From contig NC_082416.1 in the NCBI RefSeq assembly GCF_004011695.2, positions 1,116,001-1,180,000 of the forward strand: a stretch of 64,000 nt of DNA, written 5' to 3'. A program made the position numbers and the translations under genes. Within the stretch, counting starts at the first letter, position 1. Every line of letters starts with the position of its first letter. The notes beneath the pieces were generated by a model, which saw only the letters and a program-made list of their open reading frames with translations, did not search any database and was not told where the DNA came from. The DNA comes from Ascochyta rabiei (lineage: Eukaryota; Ascomycota; Dothideomycetes; Pleosporales; Didymellaceae). Below are positions 21,712 through 32,507 of this stretch, piece by piece.

Positions 21712-24307
21712 CTTGAAATTCGCAGGGGGTATTCGAGATAGCGAAGAGAGAGGGACAGAGAGACGAGTGGAAGAGGACTGCCGAAATTATAAGGCTTGTT
21801 ACTACCTATGTTAATAGCTTCCAGTTCCTCTTGGGAACCTCCTCGGCATCTATCTCTGTCGAGAGGTGAGCGGCTCCGACGCATGTTTGTGGCGAGGTCC
21901 CAGAGACGGGTCCAGCAGTTCTCGGTTACACGAGGGGAAAGCTCATTTCCTGAGTCGCACCTCCACAATGGTCCAAGTGGCTGCGGGCCTCGAACTCGCC
22001 GTGAAGCGTCATGCAGCTCGTAAAATGGCATTTGCCTTTAGCCAAAGAGAAGTCCGGGAAGAATACTGTCATCAAAGGTTTCCATTTTCAACAGCTGCCG
22101 TAAAGGACGTCTGAGATCAACGGGCATCTACCAGCGATTTGTGGCGGAGTACGTAGGAGTCGAGGTGCACACTTGTTGAGTGTGCAAGCGAAGTGGCTCG
22201 AGCAGCGCGAACGACAAGTGTACCTAGCGGGTGGGTCCATCTTCCCGTGCCGGCGGCTCGCACCACTCGTCCGTCTCCATCTAGTCCTCGCGGCGCCGTG
22301 GAAGATCCGCCCGACTGCGTTCCAGTCGTTCTCGAGACAGATGCGCAATCGCAGTGCTGCTGAAGTGCAGGACGTTGGAGATACCTCCACGCGGGCTATG
22401 TGGGCGGTCGTGTAATTCAGGTTCAGGCAGAGATCCGCCACCTGCCCAAAAGAGCCGACCCATTACCTAGCGACTGAGCGAAGGATCGAGGGAGGCCGGG
22501 ATGGTTTACCCGGAATGAACAACCATGAAGACACGGCTGTTGGTGCGGACAACCAACATTACGAGACGCCACGAGCGGAACGCTACGGGCGCTTATTGAC
22601 TGTTGGACGCTTGGTGGCGAGAAAGAGAAGTAAAGAAGAGGCTAGGGTACGCACAGTATAGATCTGTGAGCTCTGCGAAGTTTTATGGGACTCGCTGTGG
22701 TTGGAGTTGGGATTAAAGAGTAGATGGAGCAGCACACTCTTCAATCTCTGGTACACCATTGTAACAGAATCGTGCCTCTTTCGCATACGGCCATTGGATA
22801 TTAAAAACAAGTTCTCCTGTCTAATTTGCCGTCTGCTGGGGTACCGTTCTGGGAAAGCAGTTGCACACATTTGTGTTCTTGGCAAACACAAGCCCGTTAT
22901 CCCGACCACACCTGACTACATTGTGTAGGCCAATTTCGTTTGCCCCCACAAGAAGCAAATTATGTTCTTTGTCGTGAGTTACCCTAGCTTCGAGATCGAT
23001 TGGTGGGGTAACAATGCATCAAGCGGGTGTGAGGCTGAGGCGGAGACTGAGGCTAAGGCTTGCACCTTGTTGAAGTTGCCCAAAGAAGAATACTTCGGTC
23101 CACACATCGGAGCTTACGCTAGTCAGAATCGATGAGCATCACACTCAAGTATATACTAGATCAAGACGAATGCTTGGTTGACATTGCTAATGCGCAGCAC
23201 TTTTACATCATGTTTCGTACATGCAGATCCTACTATCAATGATATCCTGGATGCCCATACTCGCCTGACGAGTTAGACTTTTTTCAAGACTCTCATAACC
23301 AGATACTCAATGCTAAATTCGGTGGTTTTAGTAATGCGTGCGGTAAATTTTTGTCGATTAAAGCTAACTGCATATTTCTATTGGAGGTTAAAAGTTAGCA
23401 GGCTGTGGAGCACACGTACCGAAGTTTTGTCTCTATCTTGTTGTTGATGTAACAGAGAGACAAAGCAATTCAATTGAGATAGAATCCAGCTTGGGTAGGA
23501 GGACTTGATTTGATCGTTCTGTGGTCGTATGTAGAATGACCGGCTTACATTGTTGTATGCAATGCTAGCGAAAGTTGTTGCCTTGGCAATGGAATACGTC
23601 AGGGTGAACTGTCATAACGCTTGGTCTCTGATAGGACATCGACGTCTCTGTAGAGGGCTTGATAGCGTCTGTTCATAGAAGTTCTGCGATGTTCCGCCCG
23701 ATCTCGTATAAGAATACGCGGTGCAACGGTGTGGCGGTTAGTCACAGTTGTTGTTGCTGTATCTCTGTGGCATAATGGCCTTCGGCTCTTACAGTCAGTT
23801 CTCCAATTTCGAATCCAATTCTAGGCGGTCGGTTATGAATCGTGTTTTCTATGTCGTGTGATGGTGATCGTTAGTCAGTGCTCATTCGTGCCATCGCGTT
23901 CCTGGAAGGTGGTCGTGTACGGATATTGCCTCGATCACGCTTAGTCACCGACAGCCCGTGTTAAGATACGAATCAATCGCACCATTGGTCAAATCCATCT
24001 CCACTCTTCCTACAAACTAGAGCATGGCGAGTAGTGAGCCGCAAGCACATCCACAGCATTATCGTAGGCTAAGCCTCGATTAGGCAGGAGCCTGAGGCAA
24101 TCCAAGCTCCGTTAAGACCCATCATGAAAGGCTTGTCTTTGCTTGGATCGGTTCGTACCAGTATTGGCAACACGCACCCCGAAGGTACCAGGCTAACTGC
24201 AGGGGGGAGTTGAGAGACGACCGTCGATATGAGTACTTAAAGCTCGGAACGGTGCCATGTCTTTCGAGCCAGTGCTTTCGCTCAAATCAGTCGCACCAGC
24301 AGCAAAG
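21712..24307. other. Long intergenic region, no gene seen
   Basis: About 2.6 kb with no supported gene, RNA or repeat. Short frames on both strands overlap without clear coding character. Composition is mixed and not strongly AT-rich. The right end holds the promoter of the sedolisin gene, with an A/T-rich stretch near 24233-24240. Confidence 0.5.
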
Positions 24308-26149
24308 ATGGCACCAGTTCTCAGCTTCCTCATTGGCTCCTTGTTGGCTGCGCGGGGTCTCGCAGAGCCGTTCGAGAAGTTGTTCGCAGTTCCCGAGGGT
24401 ATGTGACGTCGAAATCTTCATATCGATCGCAGGCACTGACAAACCGTAGGATGGAAGTCCTCAGGCGCAGCAGCGGACTCGCAGGTCCTCAAGCTGCAAA
24501 TTGCGCTCCAGCAGGGAAATCCGGAGGCCTTCGAGCAGCATGTTCTGGATGTATCGACGCCTAGCAACAAGAAGTATGGACAACATTTTGAGTCTCACGA
24601 AGAAATGAAACGCATGCTGCTCCCTAGCGAAGACGCGTCATCTTCCGTAGCCGCATGGCTTCAGGCTGCTGGTATCGAGGACTTCGAGCAGGATGCCGAC
24701 TGGGTGACCTTCAAGACCACTGTTGGCGTTGCCAACAAGATGCTCGAGACGAAGTTCGCATGGTTCACCAGCGATGAGGCCAAACCGCGCAAGGTCCTTC
24801 GCGCCCTCGAATACTCCGTGCCTGAAGACGTTGCTTCGTACATCAACCTCGTCCAACCAACCACTCGCTTCGCCGCCATCCGTGCGGACCACGAGACCGG
24901 GAAGGAGATTTTTGGTCTCCAGCGCATTGAAGTTGCTGCCAACGCGAACGTTACTGTTAATTGTGATACTGCCATCACACCCCAATGCTTGAAGCAGCTC
25001 TATAAGATCGATTACAAGGCCGACGCCAAGAGTGGTAGCAAGGCTGCCTTTGCCTCGTACCTCGAGCAGTATGCCCGCTATAACGACATGGCTCTCTTCG
25101 AGAAGAACATCCTTCCGGAAGCGGTCGGCCAGAACTTCTCCGTAATCCAGTACCACGGTGGTTTGAACGATCAGAACGCCTCCACTGACAGCGGCGAGGC
25201 CAATTTGGACGCCCAATACATGCTCGGTTTGGCCCAGCCGCTGCCTATCACCGAGTTTAGCACCGGCGGTCGCGGTCCCTGGGTCGCCGATCTTGACCAG
25301 CCTGATGAGGCTGACAGCGCCAACGAGCCCTACCTCGACTTCCTCCAGAACGTACTGAAGATGTCGCAGAAGGACCTCCCCCAGGTCATTTCCACCTCGT
25401 ACGGTGAGAACGAGCAGAGCGTCCCCAAGTCGTACGCTCTCTCCGTCTGCAACCTTTTCGCTCAGCTCAGCTCCCGTGGTGTCAGCGTCATCTTCTCGTC
25501 CGGCGACTCAGGTGTTGGTTCCGCCTGCCAGAGCAACGACGGCAAGAACACCACCAAGTTCCAACCTCAATATCCTGCCACTTGCCCTTGGGTGACCTCT
25601 GTTGGATCCACGCGCCACTTAAACGAGACGGCCACCTACTTCTCATCTGGCGGTTTCTCTGACTATTGGAAGCGCCCCTCATACCAGGACGATGCCATCA
25701 AGGCCTACTTCCACACCCTCGGCGAGAAGAACAAGCCCTACTTCAACCGTCACGGCCGTGGCTTCCCCGACATTTCTGCCCAGGGTGTCGGTTATCGTGT
25801 TTACGACAAGGGCGTGCTGGCAGGCTACCAAGGCACCTCTTGCTCTGCGCCAGCTTTTGGTGGTATTGTTGCTCTCCTCAACGACGCACGTCTCAGGGCT
25901 AAGAAGCCTTCGCTCGGATTCTTGAACCCTCTCCTGTACTCTAACCCTGATGCTTTGAACGACATCGTCCTCGGAGGTAGCACAGGTTGTGACGGTCATG
26001 CCAGGTTCCACGGTGCGCCGAATGGCAGCCCAGTCATCCCATTCGCTAGCTGGAACGCCACTGCAGGCTGGGACCCCGTATCGGGCTTAGGTACGCCTAA
26101 CTTTCCGAAGCTGCTCAAGGCTGCTGTCCCCAGCCGCTACAGGGCCTAG
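24308..26149 (+). CDS. Secreted tripeptidyl-peptidase of the sedolisin family (S53)
   Basis: Predicted secreted acid serine protease that removes tripeptides from N-termini. 596 aa; exons 24308-24398 and 24450-26149. A signal peptide ([19 protein letters not shown]) is followed by a pro-kumamolisin activation domain to about residue 190. The catalytic domain shows the S53 triad: Glu280 and Asp284 in GEANLDAQY, Ser494 in GTSCSAPAF, plus the oxyanion Asp near 383 in SSGDSGVG. The C-terminal calcium site is represented by [12 protein letters not shown] and [13 protein letters not shown]. All key residues are present and the length is normal. The first exon carries the signal peptide; the longest unspliced frame begins inside exon 2 and would lack it. 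The gene is likely induced by protein substrates, though nothing in the upstream region shows this. Confidence 0.94.
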
Positions 26150-26421
26150 AAGTGGGCTTAGCTTAGCTGTCTGGATGCACGTGTAAATAGTCGCAATGAT
26201 AACAATTAATACGAGTCAGAGCCTCCTAGGGCCTTTTAGTTGATGATCGTATTGATGACGGTGATGAGAAGATTGGGCGCGTTTGTAATGTTACTGATAT
26301 GACAAGCGCAGTTGAGAAAGCGTAGTTGCCCTATGATGTCAGGCGAGCCAATTTGGCAAGTCGCGCTTGCAACCGCGGCGCGTAGAGCGTGTCTCCAACA
26401 CCATCATCCAAACACACAAAT

Positions 26422-27894
26422 ATGGCCTTTACAGCTCTCAACGACCAGCCCACATCACAACCACCAGTTCAGGCGCCGACGCCAGAATCAGCAGTACCGA
26501 TTCCGCATCCGCAAGAAATTGACGCTGCGTTTGCTAGCAGCCACGAATTGCGGAAACGGGTGCATGCTGCTATTGGTGTGCTTTGCTACTCCCCTTGCGC
26601 AGAACTCCTCCCTGATAATCGACAGACCAAAACCCCTCGCAAAGCACGCTTTTTCGCGACATCTCAACCTACATCCTCGGTCAAGCTTCACAGCCGCCCA
26701 GTGAACCCATAACAAAGAAGCGCAAGCTTGAGGAAACCAACGGCGCACAAAATGGCACCGCAGCAGCAGCACCGACAACAGCAGGTGTGGGTGGTAGCCT
26801 AACAAGCGCCTCAACCAAGGCGTTCAAGTCATTTCCTGGCGTCAGCTTCTCAATTCCCCAGCGGAAAAAGTTCACACTCGAGCTCTTGGACAGGAAGGAC
26901 GGAGGAATACGCGCAATTGGCGCCACAGGCAATGTCGAGTTTGCGCTAGCCTGGAGGGACGTTGATCAGGTCTTCTGCTTGCCGGTGCCTGAGAAAGCGA
27001 AGAAGCAGCATAACTTCATTATCGTACCAGTACATGGCGATGGCGTCACTCCGGTGCCTGAGGAACTGAAGGGATCAGTGCCCGAACCGATCGTCTGGAC
27101 TTTTGAGGAGGCGACGGGGAAGAACCTTGTTCAGGGCGAAGATCCAGGGCCTGGCCCTATGGCAGAGGCGATACACCATGGCTTGTTACAAGCAGGCACT
27201 GGGAAAGAGGTCGTGTTCCCAGACGCAGACGAGTTTGCCAGCGCCATTCCTGAAAGCCATCGAAAGAGCGAGAAGGCGTACCACGTCAAGGCGCACAGGG
27301 GAAGTAAAGAAGGTACGCATCCGCTGTTGCAGCTAGTTCAGTGGTCTCCTTGCTAATCTTCGACTAGGCTACTTGTTCTTCACCTCTGTTGGCATCCTTT
27401 ACGGTTTCAAGAAACCGCTTGCCTTTTTCGATTTCGCCGCCGTAAACAGCATATCGTACACCGCCGTACTACGCAACACCTTCAACCTCGTTGTTACCAC
27501 GCCCACACAGGAAATTGAGTTTAGCATGCTTGATCAGGAGAACTTCGCCGGCATCAACGAATACGTGCAAAAACACGGACTGCAAGATGCTAGTATGGCA
27601 GCAGAGAGGCGCGCAAAGAAGCTCAACGTTAATCCACCGACCGACAAAGGCAAAGAGAACGGTGCTGCGGCAGCAGGCGCACGAGGCGTAGAGGAAGAAT
27701 CGGAGTTGCAGAAAGCAGAGCGGGAGCTGCAAGATCAGGAGGACGACGAAGAGGAAGATGACGATTTCGATCCTGGCAGCGCAGGCGAGAGCGAGGGCGA
27801 AGGGTCAGACTCGGAAGATGAAGATGGCGCAGGTGGCTATGATGAGGGTGACACTGCGGAAATAAAAGACGAGGATGAGGAGATGGAAAATTAA
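26422..27894 (+). CDS. RTT106: Histone chaperone Rtt106
   Basis: Predicted nuclear histone H3-H4 chaperone acting in replication-coupled nucleosome assembly and silencing. 455 aa from exons 26422-26575, 26626-27312 and 27368-27894. The N-terminal part ([17 protein letters not shown], then LFRDISTYI) corresponds to the short helical dimerisation region. A bipartite basic stretch (ITKKRKLE) follows. Two PH-like domains span about residues 125-340, with [19 protein letters not shown] and, across the second splice, [23 protein letters not shown]. The C-terminus is very acidic ([23 protein letters not shown]), usual in histone chaperones. The first intron was placed so that HAAI joins DQNPSQS in frame. 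Domain order and length fit Rtt106. Confidence 0.9.
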
Positions 27895-28264
27895 ATACTC
27901 GGATATATGTTGTTGTATGAAGCAGAACGCATCGCATCTTATGATACCCCTGCGTTACTAGCTGTTATGCCGCTATCGCAAGCATGTGTCTCGATATTCT
28001 GGTGGGTGAGCGGTTTCAGCCTGCAGTACTGTACTGAGTTACCGTAGAAGGAAGTCACGACTCTCGCCTACGTGGCGACTAGGCTTCAGTAACCAGAGTG
28101 CCGGCTTCAACAACATGTAGCCACCTTCACATGCTGTAACCTATCTACAACCTCTTACCTACTGCTCATCTTTACCCGCCTCAAGGTCACCACACCTACT
28201 ACGAATCACGCTCCAACGTCACAGGCTATCGACCGCAACTCTTAGAGGCGGTGACGCACTATCA
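27895..28264. promoter_or_regulatory. Intergenic region before membrane protein gene
   Basis: 370 bp between two plus-strand genes; contains the 3' end of the Rtt106 gene and the promoter and leader of the next. No separate element can be assigned. Confidence 0.4.
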
Positions 28265-29347
28265 ATGGCAGGGCACATCTTCCTTGTCTCTTGCCTGCTA
28301 GCTATATGCCTGCCCATTGTCTTCGTACAGCTACCTCGCTTCGAGACTATCAAAGACATGCGCGCTGAGAACGAGGCAGAAGAACGATCCGCGGTACTAC
28401 GACAACGATCACCGTCACCATCGCAGAAGATACTGCGATGGATCACAGGACCCTGGTCCGAGACCGACGTCGACACCACGGATGCGGGGTCGGGGCAGAA
28501 GCAAGTCGATCATGAGCAAATCGCGCAAACGGCTGCTCGAGGACGATGGGATCAGGGTGACTCCAGGACCGCCTTCGGGGCGGATGCGTGTGCGGATAGT
28601 GGAGCCTCGTCGAAAGAGGAGGAATTAGAGACATCAAAGGCAGAGAAGAAGCCTTGGGATCCGCCGTTCAGGAGGCAGCTTCCGAGGACTGAGCTTGTCA
28701 AGAAGAGTATTGGCAGTCGGTTGCATCTTGGTACGGACACTCCACTAGCCCGCAAGACCGGACGTGGCATGGAAGCACGAGGTGTTGCAGTGAGATTGTT
28801 TCCACCAGATTCTGTCCCTGAAGTGGAAGATGTGAAGAGAGGCTCGCAGACGTCTCCAGCACCGCCACAAACGCCACAAGAACCATTACACCGACGGCCA
28901 TACCCTACGACCCAGTTGCAGTTCCACAATACCAAGCATAGCGTATTCCCTCACCAGCATCACTCGGAACCTTTGTCCGCCCGAAACACGCCACAACAAC
29001 AAACGGATGCACAGTCTCTACCCTCGCCGCTCGATGGAGCTCACCACACACTGCAGCCACAACGCTTTCCACAGATGACGCTTGATGACGCTTCGAACGT
29101 AGCTGTCCAGTGTGCTCCCAAAGATGCTGCCAAAGCGTCAAGTAAGGCACGCGAACGAGGCCTTCCACTATGGCAAGTCTTGTTGGTCACCATGGGATTC
29201 ATCATATTCGTCTTCGCGTTCGCTATTCTGATTTCGCATTGTCTAGCTTGGTTCATTGTGTACAAGACGGAAGCAAGACTGGGTGAAGTGCGTAGCGGAC
29301 TGCTCAAGGGCGGAGAAATGAAATTGTGCCTTTGCGGCAAAGGTTAA
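28265..29347 (+). CDS. Hypothetical membrane protein with N- and C-terminal anchors
   Basis: A single-exon frame of 360 aa. Residues 4-24 are hydrophobic (IFLVSCLLAICLPIVFVQLP), a signal anchor or signal peptide. The long middle is hydrophilic, Pro/Gln/Ser-rich and likely disordered. A second hydrophobic segment, about residues 304-332 (LLVTMGFIIFVFAFAILIS), lies near the C-terminus and is followed by a short basic tail ending in CLCGKG. The layout suggests a protein anchored at both ends with a disordered region between. I recognise no domain. The start is the first ATG and gives a sensible hydrophobic N-terminus. Which organelle it belongs to is not shown by the sequence. Confidence 0.65.
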   Translation: MAGHIFLVSCLLAICLPIVFVQLPRFETIKDMRAENEAEERSAVLRQRSPSPSQKILRWITGPWSETDVDTTDAGSGQKQVDHEQIAQTAARGRWDQGDSRTAFGADACADSGASSKEEELETSKAEKKPWDPPFRRQLPRTELVKKSIGSRLHLGTDTPLARKTGRGMEARGVAVRLFPPDSVPEVEDVKRGSQTSPAPPQTPQEPLHRRPYPTTQLQFHNTKHSVFPHQHHSEPLSARNTPQQQTDAQSLPSPLDGAHHTLQPQRFPQMTLDDASNVAVQCAPKDAAKASSKARERGLPLWQVLLVTMGFIIFVFAFAILISHCLAWFIVYKTEARLGEVRSGLLKGGEMKLCLCGKG

Positions 29348-30390
29348 GAGTATACAAAACCTAGTTTCCTGCCTACTCCTGAACCAAACGAACAAGCGTT
29401 CAGATTGCGCCTTGGATTAAACACGATTTCGATTGTGATTCGTGTCGCCGAAGCTGGCTAGCAACACCAGCCCCGTATGCAGATCATCCACTTGTACGAG
29501 AGTGGTGATCGTTGAGCGACGCGAACCAAAAGAACGAGAACGAGACGGCCAGGGCTGTGCGATGCTTGACTAGTCAGATGCGAGCGATGTGGAACAAAAT
29601 AAGTGCTTATGCACAAGTGCTTCAGCTTGCGAGGCAAATGACAATGACGGTGTCTGGGCACGCAGTGCATGTGCATGAGACCAACGTGTAAGAAAACACA
29701 AAAGTGGTTCTCAAATGACTCGAAACAACACCAAACAATTGCACGTTCTCCTAGGGCCAGCCGACAAAGCCTGGGTCGTGAAGCTAAAAACACGTACACG
29801 TCTCCACACAGACGCACGAAGCCAGCGAAGATGATGACCTCAGTCGGCTGGTGCGCGCTAAGGATGGGCCCACTTTCCCTTTCCCTGCACCGATCTGCTG
29901 CATGCTTGACGGCACGGCACATCCTCATCATCACAAAACCGTCCAGTTGCCGTCATGCATATGGGTGATCGTCAAACGGATGGCTGTCACGTCGCCGAAT
30001 GCCCCTGCGCTGTTCTCTTTGCCAACGGCTGAAGGCTGTCCTTGTGCTGTAACTTCGCGGATGTTCGGGAGTTTGGTCGAATGGAAGGCTTGTACCATGG
30101 AAGTCTGAGGCCTTCCAGATCCGGGGGCTGGGGATTTGACATGAAGTGCATGAGGGACGTTCACGGCGTCGCCAATCGCCAATCGCTAGTGCTCGTCGGT
30201 GGATGCGCCGAGCGCCATTGTCTGGAACAGACGTCACTTATCGCACCTGTCCTCCAGCAGCTGTGTTCCCATTCAGCCTAACATCAAGCTAGCAAATACA
30301 TCGACCTCCTCTGTTCTCTGCAGTTCCTCGAAGGAACGCACTTTTGCGTTTCCCTTCTATATCCGATACACAGCATAGGAGATAGTCACT
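29348..30390. other. Intergenic region, no gene seen
   Basis: About 1 kb before the aquaporin gene. The longest frame (minus strand, 29458-29934) has random-looking sequence rich in Cys and His and is not supported. The right end is the aquaporin promoter and leader. Confidence 0.5.
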
Positions 30391-31890
30391 ATGGCTCTCA
30401 AAAACCTCCTACCCCTCCACAAGAAGGATGAGACCGACCAAAGCGCACATCACCACGAGCACCGTAAACGAGCTAACGGGCATATCAATCCAAAGCAGTC
30501 TAAGACAAGGAAGCAGCAGACAGGATTCACGAGCAAATGGCGAAATGAGCTTGTCGCAATGACTGCTGAATTTGCCGGCACCTTCTTGTTTCTCTTCTTC
30601 GCATTTGGTGGAACTCAAGTCGCCAACACAGCAGCCCGATACAGCGACGCAGCAACAGCAGGACAGCAGGGAAACAGCATCACACAGACGCCGAACACGA
30701 GCGTGCTCCTTTATATCAGCCTGATTTTCGGGTTCAGTTTGATGGTTAATGTGTGGGTCTTCTTCCGCGTCAGCGGTGGACTATTCAACCCTGCCGTAAG
30801 TTTTATGCTAAGCACAGAACAAACCATTCACTTTGCCACCATACGTAGAGTATGCTAACCATGATGGCAGGTCACTTTAGGTCTCTACCTCATCGGTGCC
30901 CTAACCACCACTCGCGCAATTCTTTGCTTCATTTCGCAGATGATTGCAGGCATTTGTGCTGCCGCTGTCGTCTCCGCTATGTTCCCGGGCGATTTGAACG
31001 TATCAACTACCCTCGGATCCGGCGTTTCAATTGCACAGGGCCTTTTCATGGAGATGTTCCTTACCTCACTACTTATAATCACCATTTTCATGCTCGCTGC
31101 CGAGAAGCACAAGGCCACCTTCCTCGCACCTATAGGCATCGGGTTAGCGTTGTTTGTTGCCGAGATGGTGGGTGTGTTCTACACTGGTGGTAGCTTGAAC
31201 CCTACCAGAAGTTTTGGACCTTGCGTAGTGACCCGAGCCTTCCCTGGTAGGTTACACTGCATGTTGCACCCTTGCTGATGCTAACAATACACAAGGTTAC
31301 CACTACATTTATTGGATAGGCCCTCTCTTGGGCACCCTTTTGGCGTTTGGTGTATACAAGATTATCAAGATCGTCGAATACCAAACTGTCAATCCTGGCC
31401 AGGACTTCGATGACCACGAGGTACATTTACACTTCATGTGTTTACAAAGATCTTATCTAATCTCTACTAGGACGCACTTTTCAGGCCCCCTACCAACCCC
31501 GAGACAGCCGAGGAAGTCGAGCGCCCCAACGTCGCTGCAATTGCCGCACAAGAAGCTGTTCGCGTGGCCGGTAATTCTCCAAATGAAGAGAAGGAAGATT
31601 CGTTTGGTGGCATCAACAGGACACTGTCATCGTCCAACAAGTACTCATCCAACTCACGGGATGGGCAGCGCAGTTCGACCGACGAGTATCGCCATTCACA
31701 ACTTCACCACGGACATCCTCAGCAGCACGAGTACGGTCATCAAAGCCAACACGACGACTACAGGTCGTCACAAGAACCCCGCCGCACATCGAGGGATCAT
31801 ATGGCTTCGGATGCAGAGCTATTAGCCAGGACAGGTCATGGACCTTCCGTGAGCAGCCCAAAGAACTCCAACAGGCAGCCATGGGTATGA
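30391..31890 (+). CDS. Aquaporin / major intrinsic protein
   Basis: Predicted membrane channel for water or small solutes, 441 aa. Exons: 30391-30795, 30871-31246, 31296-31420, 31471-31890. A long hydrophilic N-terminus (about 50 residues, His/Lys-rich) precedes six helices; the first begins at about residue 55 (AEFAGTFLFLFFAFGG). Loop B has the first motif FNPAVTLG, reconstituted exactly across intron 1. Loop E has SLNPTRSFGP: Arg of the selectivity filter is present, but the usual Ala of NPA is Thr. The last exon encodes a long Ser/His-rich cytosolic tail (RTLSSSNKYSSNSRDGQRSS), probably phosphorylated. The narrow-pore features suggest an orthodox water channel, but the Thr change makes specificity uncertain. 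Long terminal extensions are common in fungal MIPs. Confidence 0.9.
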
Positions 31891-32507
31891 ACATTATGAT
31901 TTTGAATATAGTTTTGGGGGTGACACTACAAAAAATTACGGCGTTAGACGGATGGCGCTTCGTATACGAGAAGCTTTGGAGCACATCAACCTGCTCTATC
32001 AGGTCTTGGCGTTATCGGTCATGGCCGCGAAGGCTTGACTAAACATATATCATCTACTTTCACATCCCTTCAATCACCTTCAGCTCCGAGCGCTACCTGG
32101 CTCTTGGGAAGTGTCGTATAGGGTCACTGATGCAGCCTTTCGCCGACAGAACTTGCACACAGATGCAGTCTGGGCACGGGTGGCGGCACTGAGAACGAAG
32201 AGCCAGGAACTCAGTAATAAGCAACGTCTAGCGAATTCAAGTATTCAAGTCCGGGCAAATACAGTACTTCGTTGCCTACGTCGCTGTCACTAGCAAGGTT
32301 CTCAAACGGGTAAAAGGCATACACTAAACGAGACTCGAAGGGTGCACATAATTTGATAGCTGACAATTGTCATGCAGTCATGTATCCATCTTTGGAAGTA
32401 TTTACAAGAAGCTAAGATCAACAGATATGGATAAAATGCAACTGCAGCACGTTTCATAGACCCTGCCCACACGATTTTCCTGATTCTTTTCTCCTGCTTG
32501 CTACCAC
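31891..32507. other. Convergent intergenic region, no gene seen
   Basis: About 617 bp between the convergent 3' ends of the aquaporin gene and the secreted protein gene. It should hold both polyadenylation regions. No coding feature is supported. Confidence 0.5.
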
